DNA from: Myxococcota bacterium
Lineage (GTDB): Bacteria; Myxococcota_A; Polyangia; Polyangiales; Polyangiaceae
Direction: 5' to 3'
DNA: 36,101 bases
NCBI GenBank assembly: GCA_022703255.1
Contig: JAKLDZ010000009.1
Coordinates: 1-36,101, forward strand
The position numbers and the translations under genes were made by a program. Shown piece by piece: positions 6,863-15,301 of this stretch. Within the stretch, counting starts at the first letter, position 1; every line of letters starts with the position of its first letter. The notes under the pieces were generated by a model, which was given only the letters and a program-made list of their open reading frames with translations, was not told the DNA's origin and did not search any database.

Positions 6863-7531
6863 GTGGCCGCCATTCGAACCCTTGCTACCGCGCTGCTCCC
6901 CGCGCTGATTGCGGCGAGCCTGCTTACGACCTCCGACGGACTCGCCCAGGACAAGAAAGAGGAGCCGTGTCTCCCGGGCAAGCCCTGCTCGGCCGCGTCT
7001 CCCGCGAAGGCGCCGTCGCCGCGCAGCGCGGGCGTTCGACGCAAGGCGAAGCTCAAGAAGATCGAAGGGCCGGTGGCCACCAACCTCGGGTTCCGCATGT
7101 TGCCCGGCGGAGCATCCGAGGTGTTCGTGCTCCTCAACGCCAAGGTCCAGCCCCAGGAGATCAAGACACCCGGCTCGGTCACCTACGTGCTCCCCGGGTT
7201 CCACGTGCCGGTGCACAACAACATGCACACGCTGCACACGCAGTACTTCAAGACTCCTATCGCGGACGCGCGCCTCGTACAGGGCAAGGAAGACGTTCGT
7301 CTCGTGGTGCTCCTGCGAGCCAACGCGGCGCCGACGTTGTCGGTGGCGGAGTACGATCCCGGACGTGCCTACGAGCTGCAGGTGAAGTTCCCCGCGGGGG
7401 ACTACCAGCCCGAGACCCACGAGGTCCTCCCACCGCAGCATCGTCCCCGGCGCGACCCCACCACCGAGCCATCCAAGAAGACCAAGGGCAAGAAAGCCCA
7501 ATCCAAAGCGCCGGGTCCTGCGGCCCCCTGA
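6863..7531 (+). CDS. Secreted protein with AMIN-like domain
   Basis: GTG 6863 starts a 222-residue protein; no good Shine-Dalgarno is visible and the nearby ATG 6858 is out of frame. Residues 1-29 form a signal peptide ending near GLAQ. A short Cys-containing stretch (EEPCLPGKPC) and a basic Pro/Ala linker follow. Residues ~75-185 resemble an AMIN-type beta domain: GSVTYVLPGFHVPVHNN, then HTQYFKTPIADARLVQG and VRLVVLLRANAAPTLSV. AMIN domains place envelope proteins at peptidoglycan or secretin sites. The tail is Lys/Pro-rich. The stop is six bases before the LptD-like gene, so the two are almost surely cotranscribed. The AMIN assignment is tentative. Confidence 0.68.
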   Translation: MAAIRTLATALLPALIAASLLTTSDGLAQDKKEEPCLPGKPCSAASPAKAPSPRSAGVRRKAKLKKIEGPVATNLGFRMLPGGASEVFVLLNAKVQPQEIKTPGSVTYVLPGFHVPVHNNMHTLHTQYFKTPIADARLVQGKEDVRLVVLLRANAAPTLSVAEYDPGRAYELQVKFPAGDYQPETHEVLPPQHRPRRDPTTEPSKKTKGKKAQSKAPGPAAP

Positions 7532-7537
7532 TCGGGC

Positions 7538-9364
7538 GTGCGCTGCCTCACCGCACTGGTCCCATCGGGCTGCCTCCTCGCCGCTGGAATCGCCCGCGCC
7601 GCTGAGCCCGGGCCACGCGTCGACTTCCGCGCCGACCGCGTCGTGATTGACCAGGGCTCCGCGGAGCTGGAGGGCGACGTCCACGCGACGTGCGGTCCCT
7701 ACGCGCTCGACGCCTCGAAGCTGCGGATCGCGACGGCGCCGGGTTCGGTCGAGGTGACCGGGCCTGCGACGGTGACGCTCTGCCCATGCCCGACGGCGCC
7801 AGTCTCGATCCGCTTTGCCCGCGCGACGATTCGTCCGCCGTCGGATCTGGTGCTGCGGAGGCCCGCGTTGCGCATTGGCGACACGACGGTGCTGTGGCTT
7901 CCGGCGGCGTGGCTGCGCACCCCGGATCAGCCCGGGCTCCTGACGCCGAGGCTCGCGTGGCGCGGTGACGACGGGCTGCTGATCGGCCCCGGATTCCACC
8001 TTCCCTGGGTGGATGCGACCAGCGCACCAGCATCCCTCGATGTATACGTATCCGGATACACGTCGGGCGGCCTCGAGCTGGACACCGCCTTGCGCACGCG
8101 CCGCGCAGAAACGCGCCTGCGGTTCGATCATGCCGGAGACGCGTCGCTCCTCGATCTGCGCGCCACCGGCTCCACCGGACCCGCACCGGTTTCGGCCTCC
8201 TGGTTCGCCGATCTCGCGCGGGGTTCTCGCGCCCCTGCAGGGCTCATCGAGTTCGACCGCGCCCTTCGAACCTGGGACCATGCTCGCGCCGAGGCGGTCG
8301 CACGCCCCTGGCGCTCCCTTTCGGTCGCCACCTCGATCGAAGCCTGGGGATCGCGCAAAACGCAGCGGCCGATGGCGTTTGGCCCGGTCGCATCGCTATC
8401 CGGAGAGGGGGCCTTGGGCTCGATAGGATCGTGGCAGCTCGCTGCGTCCTCCCGCTGGCTCGCCGCGCCAGACACCGCTGCCGACCGGATCTCGCGCGCG
8501 GTGGGCAGCGCGCACCTGATGACGTTCGCCGGACCGATGCGCGTGCGTGCGCGCGGACGCGGCGCAGCCACCGCGCTCGATCTCGACGGAGCCCGGGGAC
8601 AGGATCTGTTCGCATCGGGAGACGTGGATGCGGCGTTTCCTCTCGTACGCGGATTCGGTCGGGACGCGCTCTCATGGACCCACCGGGTGGAGCCGTTCGT
8701 CACGGCGGGCGCGATCGCCGCCAGCACGAGTGGGGAGTCGTTTCGCGTGGCGGGACGCCCCGCCGCGATCGCGGAAGGCACGCGGTGGATCGCGTCGACC
8801 GGAGTGCGAACGGACCTGGTCGCGCGGGGTGGGACCGCGGCCGCGCGAGCGGAGCTATCGGCGGGGCAGCTTGGGGGGCGCGACGGCGAGGCGGGGGCGA
8901 GGGTGGCGACCGGGAGCGTGGCGACGGAAGGGAGCAAGTTGTCGGTGCGGGCGGAGGCTGCGGCGGTGGACGATCATGGGCAGCGCGGGAGCCTGCTCAT
9001 CGGGCGCGCGCGGCTGGGCAAGGCGCAGGGCGCGCACGTGGCGGTTCGGGGAGCGCACCGCGACGCGGTCGATGCGGTCACGGCCCGGGCGCTGGTGGTC
9101 ACCGACCCGTTCGCGTTGGGAAGCTCCTGGTTGGACGCGTCGGGGACGTCGGTGGGGGCGGATGCGGTGGTGCCGTTGTTCCGTGGATACCGTGCACAGG
9201 CAGGGGGAGACGCGGACGCGCAGTCGTCGCGGGTGCTGGCATGGCGGGTGGGACTGCTCTACGCGCACCCGTGCGGTTGTCTGGCGGCGACGTCGTGGGT
9301 GTCGCACCGGATCGGGCGAGCGGGTGTGGACGCGTGGTTGTCGCTCGACTTGATCGCGCGATGA
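7538..9364 (+). CDS. lptD: LptD-like LPS-assembly outer-membrane protein
   Basis: GTG 7538 gives a 608-residue protein with a signal peptide (LVPSGCLLAAGIARA). Residues ~30-110 resemble the OstA/LptA-type beta-jellyroll: DFRADRVVIDQGSAELEGDV, then a block of alternating strands. They are followed by the typical LptD transition where the jellyroll meets the barrel (TVLWLPAAWLRTPDQPGLLTPRLA, then GPGFHLPW), and a long C-terminal region of short beta strands. LptD inserts LPS into the outer leaflet. It is shorter than the ~780 residues of enterobacterial LptD and the sequence match is remote. The disulfide pattern of E. coli LptD is not obvious; cysteines cluster as TCG, CPCP and near the C-terminus. 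The gene forms a unit with the AMIN-like gene. Confidence 0.62.
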   Translation: MRCLTALVPSGCLLAAGIARAAEPGPRVDFRADRVVIDQGSAELEGDVHATCGPYALDASKLRIATAPGSVEVTGPATVTLCPCPTAPVSIRFARATIRPPSDLVLRRPALRIGDTTVLWLPAAWLRTPDQPGLLTPRLAWRGDDGLLIGPGFHLPWVDATSAPASLDVYVSGYTSGGLELDTALRTRRAETRLRFDHAGDASLLDLRATGSTGPAPVSASWFADLARGSRAPAGLIEFDRALRTWDHARAEAVARPWRSLSVATSIEAWGSRKTQRPMAFGPVASLSGEGALGSIGSWQLAASSRWLAAPDTAADRISRAVGSAHLMTFAGPMRVRARGRGAATALDLDGARGQDLFASGDVDAAFPLVRGFGRDALSWTHRVEPFVTAGAIAASTSGESFRVAGRPAAIAEGTRWIASTGVRTDLVARGGTAAARAELSAGQLGGRDGEAGARVATGSVATEGSKLSVRAEAAAVDDHGQRGSLLIGRARLGKAQGAHVAVRGAHRDAVDAVTARALVVTDPFALGSSWLDASGTSVGADAVVPLFRGYRAQAGGDADAQSSRVLAWRVGLLYAHPCGCLAATSWVSHRIGRAGVDAWLSLDLIAR

Positions 9365-9399
9365 GGGACGGGCTCTCTGGAGTGGAGAGGCGGGGAGTG

Positions 9400-10158
9400 T
9401 CAGGGAGCTGGGAAGGCGGAGTGGATCTGGCCGATCAGGCCGATGAGCCAATCGAGCGTGGCGGGGTCGAACCCGCGCACGTTGAAGGGGACGGCGACCA
9501 GGCCTCCCTGACGCAGCTCGAGGATGCCCTTCCACCCGCCCTGCAGGAGCATCTGGCGGAGGTGCATCGGGAGTGCTGCGTCGCCTTCCTGTCGGGACGG
9601 GACGGTGACGTCGAAGCGTTGCTCGAAGGTCGGATCACCGAGGGCGCCGCCGGCCTGCTTGCTGTTGAACAGCGAGCTGAGGCCGAAGCCGATCTCGTCG
9701 ACGACGCCGGAGCCTCCGCCTTTGGATCGGACCGCTGCGCGTGCTGGGAATCTGGGGCTGGTGAGGAAGGCGAAGACATGGCGGTCCTCGCCGGTGGCGC
9801 GTTTGACGGGGTCGTCTTCGAGGCCCTCGAGGACCCACAGGGCGGCCTCGCCGAAGGTCGCGCGCAGCTCGCGGGCCGCAGTGGTGATGCGATAGGCGTA
9901 GATGCAGGGGTACCAGCCCTGGTACCAGCGCAGGTCGGGGGCGTTGCCGAGCTGGTAGCCGCGTGCGGCAGCCCAATCCTGCAGCGCGCGATCGGCGGCG
10001 TAGGGGTCGGGTCCTGCGGGCTGTGGGCCTGCGCCCCAGGCGGCTGGAGCCGCGGGGGCCGCGGCAGGAGCTTGGGCGGAAGGGACAGGTGGATAGGCCT
10101 GGGGAGGCGCGCCAGGAGGCGGTCCGCCAGCCGGGGGTGCGGGGGGTTGCTGTGCCAT
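9400..10158 (-). CDS. Proline-rich protein of unknown function
   Basis: The protein has a ~55-residue Pro/Ala/Gly-rich N-terminus and a globular part of about 190 residues beginning DRALQDWAAARGY. Visible features are WYQGWYPCIYAYR, a LRATFGEAALWVLEGLED segment and a final LDWLIGLIGQIHSAF helix. I recognise no family. Two starts are possible: ATG 10158 (MAQQPP), or GTG 10194, which overlaps the kinase stop as GTGA and would add a 12-residue leader. The overlap favours translational coupling, the leader looks unnatural, and neither has a good Shine-Dalgarno. It is the downstream partner of the Ser/Thr kinase gene, so it may be a substrate or accessory of that kinase, which is inference from position only. 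Confidence 0.68.
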   Translation of the reverse strand: MAQQPPAPPAGGPPPGAPPQAYPPVPSAQAPAAAPAAPAAWGAGPQPAGPDPYAADRALQDWAAARGYQLGNAPDLRWYQGWYPCIYAYRITTAARELRATFGEAALWVLEGLEDDPVKRATGEDRHVFAFLTSPRFPARAAVRSKGGGSGVVDEIGFGLSSLFNSKQAGGALGDPTFEQRFDVTVPSRQEGDAALPMHLRQMLLQGGWKGILELRQGGLVAVPFNVRGFDPATLDWLIGLIGQIHSAFPAP

Positions 10159-10190
10159 GGGGGCGAAGCATACACGAGCGACGGCAGGGA

Positions 10191-12644
10191 TCACGCGGAG
10201 GGAGAGAAGGGAGACCCGGAGGAGCGGGACGACGCGCCGGGCGGTGCGAAGACCTGGGCGGCGCGTGCTGCGACGTGGGATCGCAGCGACAGGAAGGCAG
10301 GGGTGCGTGCGAGCCGGACGAGGGCCGGGCAGCGGAGGAACCAGACGGCGTCGATGGAGTTGGGGGCTGCGGCGCGGATGGCGCTCCAGGCGTCCTCGGT
10401 CATGCCTCCCAAGGCAGCGCGCTCGGCGACGGCTTGCATGACTCGGCCGCGGCAGTACGGCGGAGCGTCGGGAGAGGCTGCGTAGGCGGTGAGGGCGCCG
10501 ATCTCCTGGTCGGGTTCCGGATCGAGGACGAGGCGCGCCATGCTGGTGTGCAGGTGGTCGGAGGGGAGCATGGCGGGGGAGACGGCGCCGTGGGTGGAGG
10601 CGAGCATCGAACGATCGCCGTTCCAGATGGCGATGCGCAGGCGGGCCGCGACGGTGGCCGGGTGTCGGGCGACGAAGGCGTCGGCCCGATCGAGGAGCTC
10701 GTAGGCTTTGCCCGGCTCTCCGTGGAGTCCCATGGCATAGGAGGCAGCCCAGAAGGCGACGAGGTTGTGGGGATCGAGGCGCAGGGCGACGTCGATCATG
10801 CGCAGGCCCTGCTCGGTCAATCCGGTCCAGCAGTGCATCTGTCCGAGCCAGGCGTGCGCATCGGCGAGGCCCGGGCTGCAGCGGACGGCTTCCTCCAACC
10901 TGCGCGCGGCGACGATCCAGTTGGCGTGGAGGAGCGCGTGGATGCCGAGGGCGAGGTGGGCCTCACCGACATGAGGGGACTGCTCGAGGACGTTGCGCGC
11001 GAGGGATTGGGCGGAGCTCGCGAGGCTCGAGGATGCGTGGGGATCGATGTGCCACAGGCGAAGCTGCGCGAGGGACTGCTGGACGAGCAGCATGGGATCG
11101 CCGGGACTGCGTTGCACGGCCTGGGAGAGCAGGTCGAGGGCGTCCTCGCAGGAGCGCGGCATCCACTCGGCGTAGGCGTGCCGGGCGCGGAGGAACACGT
11201 CGACGTTTTCGCGGTCTGCAGGGCGGCCGTCGTGGCCTCCTGCCATCTCGACGGTGAGGGCCTGAGCCAGCTGCTTTGCGATCTGGGACTGCAGGTCGAA
11301 CAGCTCCGAGGTGGGGCCTTCGAAGCGAGAGGACCACAGGACGAAGCCGCGCTCCATCTCGAGCATTCGGACGCGCACGCGCAGGGCGCCGTTGGCGCGT
11401 CTCTGCAGGGTGCTCTCGACGACGACGTCGACTCCTGCGCGACGGCCGACGCGCAAGGGGTCTTCGCCCGGCTGGAGCTGAAGGGAGGCGACGGAGGCGA
11501 TGCGCACGCCGGGGCAGAGGGCGAGCCGGTCGGTGACGGCGCCGGTCATGGCCTCTGCGAGGTAGTCGTCGGCTTCGCGGCCGAGGTTGCGCATGGGCAG
11601 CACGGCGAGACCGCGCACGTGGGGTGAGCTGGTCGTGGCGATGAGGGGCAGGTCAGGGCGGCTCGGGAAGCCGGATCCGGACGAGGGAGGAGGCTGCAGC
11701 TCGCGCCCCTGCAAGTCGTTGCGGCAAGCGACGAGTTGACGCAGGAGCTCATCGGCGGACGGAACGCGGTCTTCGGGTTCGCGCTCGAGCATGCGTGCGA
11801 CGAGGCTGGAGAGGGACTCGGGGGTGTGGGGGGAGACGGAGCGCAGGGTCGCAGCGGGGACCGCCAGGCGCGCGAGACGACGCTGCGATTCGTCGTCCCG
11901 CCCCCAGGGCATCGTGCCCGTGAGCATCTCGAAGAGCATCAGGCCGAGCGCGTACAAGTCGGTACGCTCGTCGAGCGCGCGCCCTTCAATCTGCTCGGGC
12001 GACATGTACTTCGGCGTGCCGGCGCCCTGCATGGGAAGCGGCGTGTCGCCCGGTTCGTCGCGGGCGAACGCCACACCGAAGTCCGTGAGCACCGCGCGTC
12101 CTTCGCGGCTCACGAGCACGTTGTCGGGCTTGAGGTCGCGATGCACCACGCCGGCTGCATGCGCGGCCGAGAGCGCGGAGGCGATCTGCATGGCGACGTC
12201 GATGGCCGCGCCGACCTCCATGGGGCCGCGTTCGAACAGGGCCGACGCGGTGTCGCCGATGACGCACTCCATGGTGAAGTAGTGTTCGCCTTCGAACTCG
12301 CCGGCGTCGAAGATGCGCACGACGTTGTGGTGCTGGATCTTGCGGGCGAGCTTGACCTCCCGGTAGAAGCGAGCGACGGAGAGCTTGCTGCCGGCGAGGT
12401 CCTTGCGGAGGATCTTGAGGGCGACCTCCTCGTCGAGGAAGCGGTCCTTGACGCGGTAGACCGATCCCATGCCTCCGACGCCGAGCAGGCCGATCAGCTC
12501 GTAGCGTCCGGCATAGCGCGACACGCGGACCCTCCCCTGGCTGGAGCCGGGGGAGCGTTTGCGGCGAAGGCGCGACGAGTCCCCGCTGGAAGGGTCGGAG
12601 CGCGGGGGATCGGAGGTGCGGGTCACGACAGAGCCCAGGGGCAT
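10191..12644 (-). CDS. Ser/Thr protein kinase with TolB/FlgO-like and TPR regions
   Basis: This 817-residue Hanks-type kinase starts at ATG 12644. The kinase domain (~45-305) has a Gly loop GVGGMGSVY, lysine in VALKIL, catalytic HRDLKPDN, DFG, and the activation end GTPKYMSPEQ, so it should be active. Residues ~345-470 resemble the FlgO/TolB-like domain seen in adenylate-cyclase-type proteins: GLAVLPMRNLG, YLAEAMTGAVTDRL, VDVVVESTLQR, LWSSRFEG. The remaining ~340 residues form helical TPR-like repeats (DPMLLVQQSLAQL, AHLALGIHALLHANW, AHAWLGQMHCW, ALRLDPHNLVAFWA). No transmembrane segment is seen, so it is probably cytosolic. It is divergent from the GGDEF regulator across 165 bases. A PP2C phosphatase is encoded elsewhere in the window. 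Confidence 0.9.
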   Translation of the reverse strand: MPLGSVVTRTSDPPRSDPSSGDSSRLRRKRSPGSSQGRVRVSRYAGRYELIGLLGVGGMGSVYRVKDRFLDEEVALKILRKDLAGSKLSVARFYREVKLARKIQHHNVVRIFDAGEFEGEHYFTMECVIGDTASALFERGPMEVGAAIDVAMQIASALSAAHAAGVVHRDLKPDNVLVSREGRAVLTDFGVAFARDEPGDTPLPMQGAGTPKYMSPEQIEGRALDERTDLYALGLMLFEMLTGTMPWGRDDESQRRLARLAVPAATLRSVSPHTPESLSSLVARMLEREPEDRVPSADELLRQLVACRNDLQGRELQPPPSSGSGFPSRPDLPLIATTSSPHVRGLAVLPMRNLGREADDYLAEAMTGAVTDRLALCPGVRIASVASLQLQPGEDPLRVGRRAGVDVVVESTLQRRANGALRVRVRMLEMERGFVLWSSRFEGPTSELFDLQSQIAKQLAQALTVEMAGGHDGRPADRENVDVFLRARHAYAEWMPRSCEDALDLLSQAVQRSPGDPMLLVQQSLAQLRLWHIDPHASSSLASSAQSLARNVLEQSPHVGEAHLALGIHALLHANWIVAARRLEEAVRCSPGLADAHAWLGQMHCWTGLTEQGLRMIDVALRLDPHNLVAFWAASYAMGLHGEPGKAYELLDRADAFVARHPATVAARLRIAIWNGDRSMLASTHGAVSPAMLPSDHLHTSMARLVLDPEPDQEIGALTAYAASPDAPPYCRGRVMQAVAERAALGGMTEDAWSAIRAAAPNSIDAVWFLRCPALVRLARTPAFLSLRSHVAARAAQVFAPPGASSRSSGSPFSPSA

Positions 12645-12809
12645 GCGGAGCGGCCGGAGCGCTCCACCGCGAACCGGTCCCGCATGCGAGCCGCTACTGT
12701 ATCAGAAACGGGACGGTGGCAGCGCGCGGAGAGACGATCGCGTCGAAACCGGTCCGCGAGATCGGTTGCCCATTGCACCGCCGCGCGCGATCTACGACCC
12801 TTGCGTTTC

Positions 12810-13865
12810 GTGTCAGACAGCGAACGCCCCAGACCCCCTGCGGCCTCGTCGCCGCGCTTGAGCGACCCGGGAGTTCCACGCATCCCACTGGTCGTCGTGG
12901 CCGATGACGACCGCGTGATGCGCGAGCACATCTGCCGCGTGCTCCGGGAGAACGGCTACCGCGCGGAGCCCGCCTGCGATGGTCAGGAAGCCGTGGATCT
13001 CGTCGCGCGAGGCGGGGTCGATCTGGTGTTGCTCGATGTCGTGATGCCTCGCCTCACGGGGATCGACGCGTGCCGGATCATCAAGGCGATGAGCGCGGAG
13101 GCTTTCGTTCCCGTGGTCCTGGTGACGGTGAAGAACGACACGGCGAGCCGGGTCGAGGGGCTGAAGATCGGCGCCGACGAGTACGTGGTCAAACCCTTCG
13201 AGAACCGCGAGCTGCTCGCGCGCCTCGAGTCGATGATGCGCATCAAGCGCGTGCACGATCACCTCGTGGCGGTACGGCAGAAGCTCGAGCGCCTCAGCGT
13301 CTACGACGAGCTCACCGGCGCCTACAACTACCGTTACTTGCACACGCGCCTCACCGAGGAGTTCAAACGCGCCGAGCGCTATCACGAGCCGCTGGCCTGC
13401 TGCGTCGTCGATGTCGACCACCTCCAACGCCTCAACGAGGCCGGCGGAGAGCAACTCGGCGACGCCGTCATCAAGGGCGTCGCCGACATCATTCGCAAGT
13501 GCGTTCGCGAAGTCGACGTCGTGGCGCGCTACGGCGGCGAGGAGTTCCTGCTCATCCTCCCCTCCACGCACCTGGCAGGGTCCATCGCCGTGGCCGAGCG
13601 CATCCGTCGCGACGTGCGCGCACGCTCCTTCGCCAGCGAGCGAGACGGAACGCCGCTCCGTGTCGCGGTGACGATCGGCGTGGCGCTGTTCCCGTCGCCC
13701 GATGTGAAAACGAAGAGCGCCCTGCTGCGCGCGGCGGACACGGCCCTGAGCTGGGCCAAGCGCGAAGGCGGGGACCGGATCTGCGTGTACCAGCAGCAGG
13801 GGACGATCTACTCGCCTCAGGCCGACGGCGCGACGCCGAAGGGCAGCGGAGACGGCTCGGCATGA
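12810..13865 (+). CDS. Response regulator diguanylate cyclase (REC-GGDEF)
   Basis: The protein makes cyclic-di-GMP from GTP under control of a receiver domain. GTG 12810 is preferred (TTG 12801 is an alternative), giving about 351 residues. The receiver (~30-145) has the acidic pair in ADDDR, phospho-acceptor aspartate in LLDVVMP, and lysine in VVKPFE. A helical linker leads to a GGDEF domain (~175-335) with SVYDELTGAYN, an intact GGEEF active site and an RxxD inhibitory site five residues upstream (REVD, then GGEEF), so product feedback is expected. The C-terminal tail is Gly/Ser-rich. It resembles single-receiver PleD relatives. The stop overlaps the next gene as ATGA, so it is coupled to the NtrC-like regulator. 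Its sensor kinase is not in the window. Confidence 0.9.
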   Translation: MSDSERPRPPAASSPRLSDPGVPRIPLVVVADDDRVMREHICRVLRENGYRAEPACDGQEAVDLVARGGVDLVLLDVVMPRLTGIDACRIIKAMSAEAFVPVVLVTVKNDTASRVEGLKIGADEYVVKPFENRELLARLESMMRIKRVHDHLVAVRQKLERLSVYDELTGAYNYRYLHTRLTEEFKRAERYHEPLACCVVDVDHLQRLNEAGGEQLGDAVIKGVADIIRKCVREVDVVARYGGEEFLLILPSTHLAGSIAVAERIRRDVRARSFASERDGTPLRVAVTIGVALFPSPDVKTKSALLRAADTALSWAKREGGDRICVYQQQGTIYSPQADGATPKGSGDGSA

Positions 13866-15301
13866 TCGAGGAAGGTGACGTCCCCCGAGCTGGCCCGCTC
13901 ACCGATTCCTCTTCGCCACCCGCGGGCCCGAGCGCAGCACCACCGCCCGCGGTCTCGCCTCCCGATCCCGGGCTCGGACGCGGCATCTGCGTGCTCGTTG
14001 CCTCCGACGAAGCGCTGCTGCGGCGATCCCTCGCCCGCGTGCTGATGGCCTGGGGATTCGAGGTGCTGACAGCCGAGGGCGTTGACGCGGCGCTCGGGTT
14101 GCTGCCCGGCCACCCGGTGAGCGTCGCGCTGGTGGACTTCAACCTCCGCTCCGCCGCCGATGAGCCCCTCGTCGACCTCGCCGCGCGTCAGCGTCCCGGT
14201 CTCGAGATCGTGGTGATGGCCTCTGCTGCTCAGATCGACCGCGCCGCGCTCTGCCTTCGAAAGGGCGCGTTCGGACTGCTCTCCAAACCGTTCGTGTCCC
14301 AGGAGCTGGTGGCCTGCACCGTGTCCCGCGCCGCCGAGCTCGCAGCCTTGCGTGCCGAGCGATCCAAGACCCACGCGCCCTGCCCGAACGATGACACGCC
14401 CTCTGCGCAATGGGAGCGCTCCCCCGCGATGCGCCGCACGCTCCGCCTCGCCACTGCGGCCGCGTCGGCCGACGTGCCCGTCCTGCTCGTGGGCGAGCAA
14501 GGGACCGGACGCAAGGTGATCGCCCGGTGGATCCACGATCGCAGCGCTCGGTCCGCGCGCCCGCTCGTGGTGGTCGACTGCGTAGCCCTGCCCCGCGAGG
14601 CGGTACGACAGGCTCTCGTCGAGGGGGCCGCGTTCGAGAATGCGGCCGGGGGCACGGTCGTGATCGACGAGCTTTCGTCGATGGCTCCGATCGAGCAGGC
14701 ATCGCTGCTGCAGCGGCTGGAAGCCGGGACGGCGGCGCGGGTGATGGCGACGGTGAGCGGAGCGCCGAAGGCGTTGGTGGAAGCCGGCGAGGTGCGCGCG
14801 GATCTGCTGTATCGGCTCGGGGTGATGGCGATCGACGTGCCGCCGCTGAGGCGGCGCAAGGACGACCTCCCGGTGATCGCCTACGAGGTGATGAACCGCA
14901 GCGCGCGGAGGCTCGATCGCGACGTGACGCGCATCAGCCGCGAGGCGATGCGCAAGCTGAGGGAGCATGCGTGGCCCGGGAACCTGCGGGAGCTCGAGAG
15001 CGTGGTGGAGCGCGCGGTGATTACCGCACGGGGCGCGACGATTCTCCCGTCGGACGTTTCGTTCGAGAGGGACGACGAGAGCGAGGCGCCTGCGGAGCGG
15101 ATCGGGTGGCCGGCGGATCTCACCGAGCTGCCGTTCGCGGAAGCCAAGACGCAGGCGGTGGATCTGTTCGAGCGGGCGTATCTGGCGGCGACGATCGACC
15201 GCGCGCGGGGGAACATCTCGGAGGCGGCGCGTCAGAGCGGCCTGGACCGTTCGAACTTCCGCCGTGTGCTCAAGAAGAGGTCGAAGCGGGGCGCTGGCTG
15301 A
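13862..15301 (+). CDS. NtrC-type response regulator lacking the sigma-54 loop
   Basis: ATG 13862 overlaps the previous stop (ATGA) and opens a 479-residue protein. After a Pro/Ser-rich start, a receiver (~40-160) shows SDE, phospho-acceptor in ALVDFNL and lysine in LLSKPFV. An NtrC-type AAA+ domain (~180-400) follows, with GEQGTGRK, Walker B GGTVVIDEL, the arginine-finger region RADLLYRLGV and PPLRRRKDDL. A Fis-type helix-turn-helix ends the protein (GNISEAARQSGLDRSNFRRVL). The GAFTGA loop and its surroundings, about 20 residues, are missing. The Walker A lysine position carries arginine, and the sensor-I asparagine is replaced. It is therefore unlikely to activate sigma-54 normally; relatives without GAFTGA, such as TyrR and HupR, act with sigma-70. 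Its end overlaps the convergent M20 gene by 32 bases. Confidence 0.88.
   Translation: MIEEGDVPRAGPLTDSSSPPAGPSAAPPPAVSPPDPGLGRGICVLVASDEALLRRSLARVLMAWGFEVLTAEGVDAALGLLPGHPVSVALVDFNLRSAADEPLVDLAARQRPGLEIVVMASAAQIDRAALCLRKGAFGLLSKPFVSQELVACTVSRAAELAALRAERSKTHAPCPNDDTPSAQWERSPAMRRTLRLATAAASADVPVLLVGEQGTGRKVIARWIHDRSARSARPLVVVDCVALPREAVRQALVEGAAFENAAGGTVVIDELSSMAPIEQASLLQRLEAGTAARVMATVSGAPKALVEAGEVRADLLYRLGVMAIDVPPLRRRKDDLPVIAYEVMNRSARRLDRDVTRISREAMRKLREHAWPGNLRELESVVERAVITARGATILPSDVSFERDDESEAPAERIGWPADLTELPFAEAKTQAVDLFERAYLAATIDRARGNISEAARQSGLDRSNFRRVLKKRSKRGAG

Noticed and set aside
5455-7182. A 575-residue minus-strand frame
   Set aside because: It is arginine-rich and antisense to the barrel gene with its clear signal peptide.
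6746-8281. A 511-residue minus-strand frame
   Set aside because: It is antisense to the AMIN-like and LptD-like genes and has no recognisable domain.
8431-10485. A 684-residue plus-strand frame
   Set aside because: Glycine/arginine-rich shadow across the LptD-like gene and two minus-strand genes.
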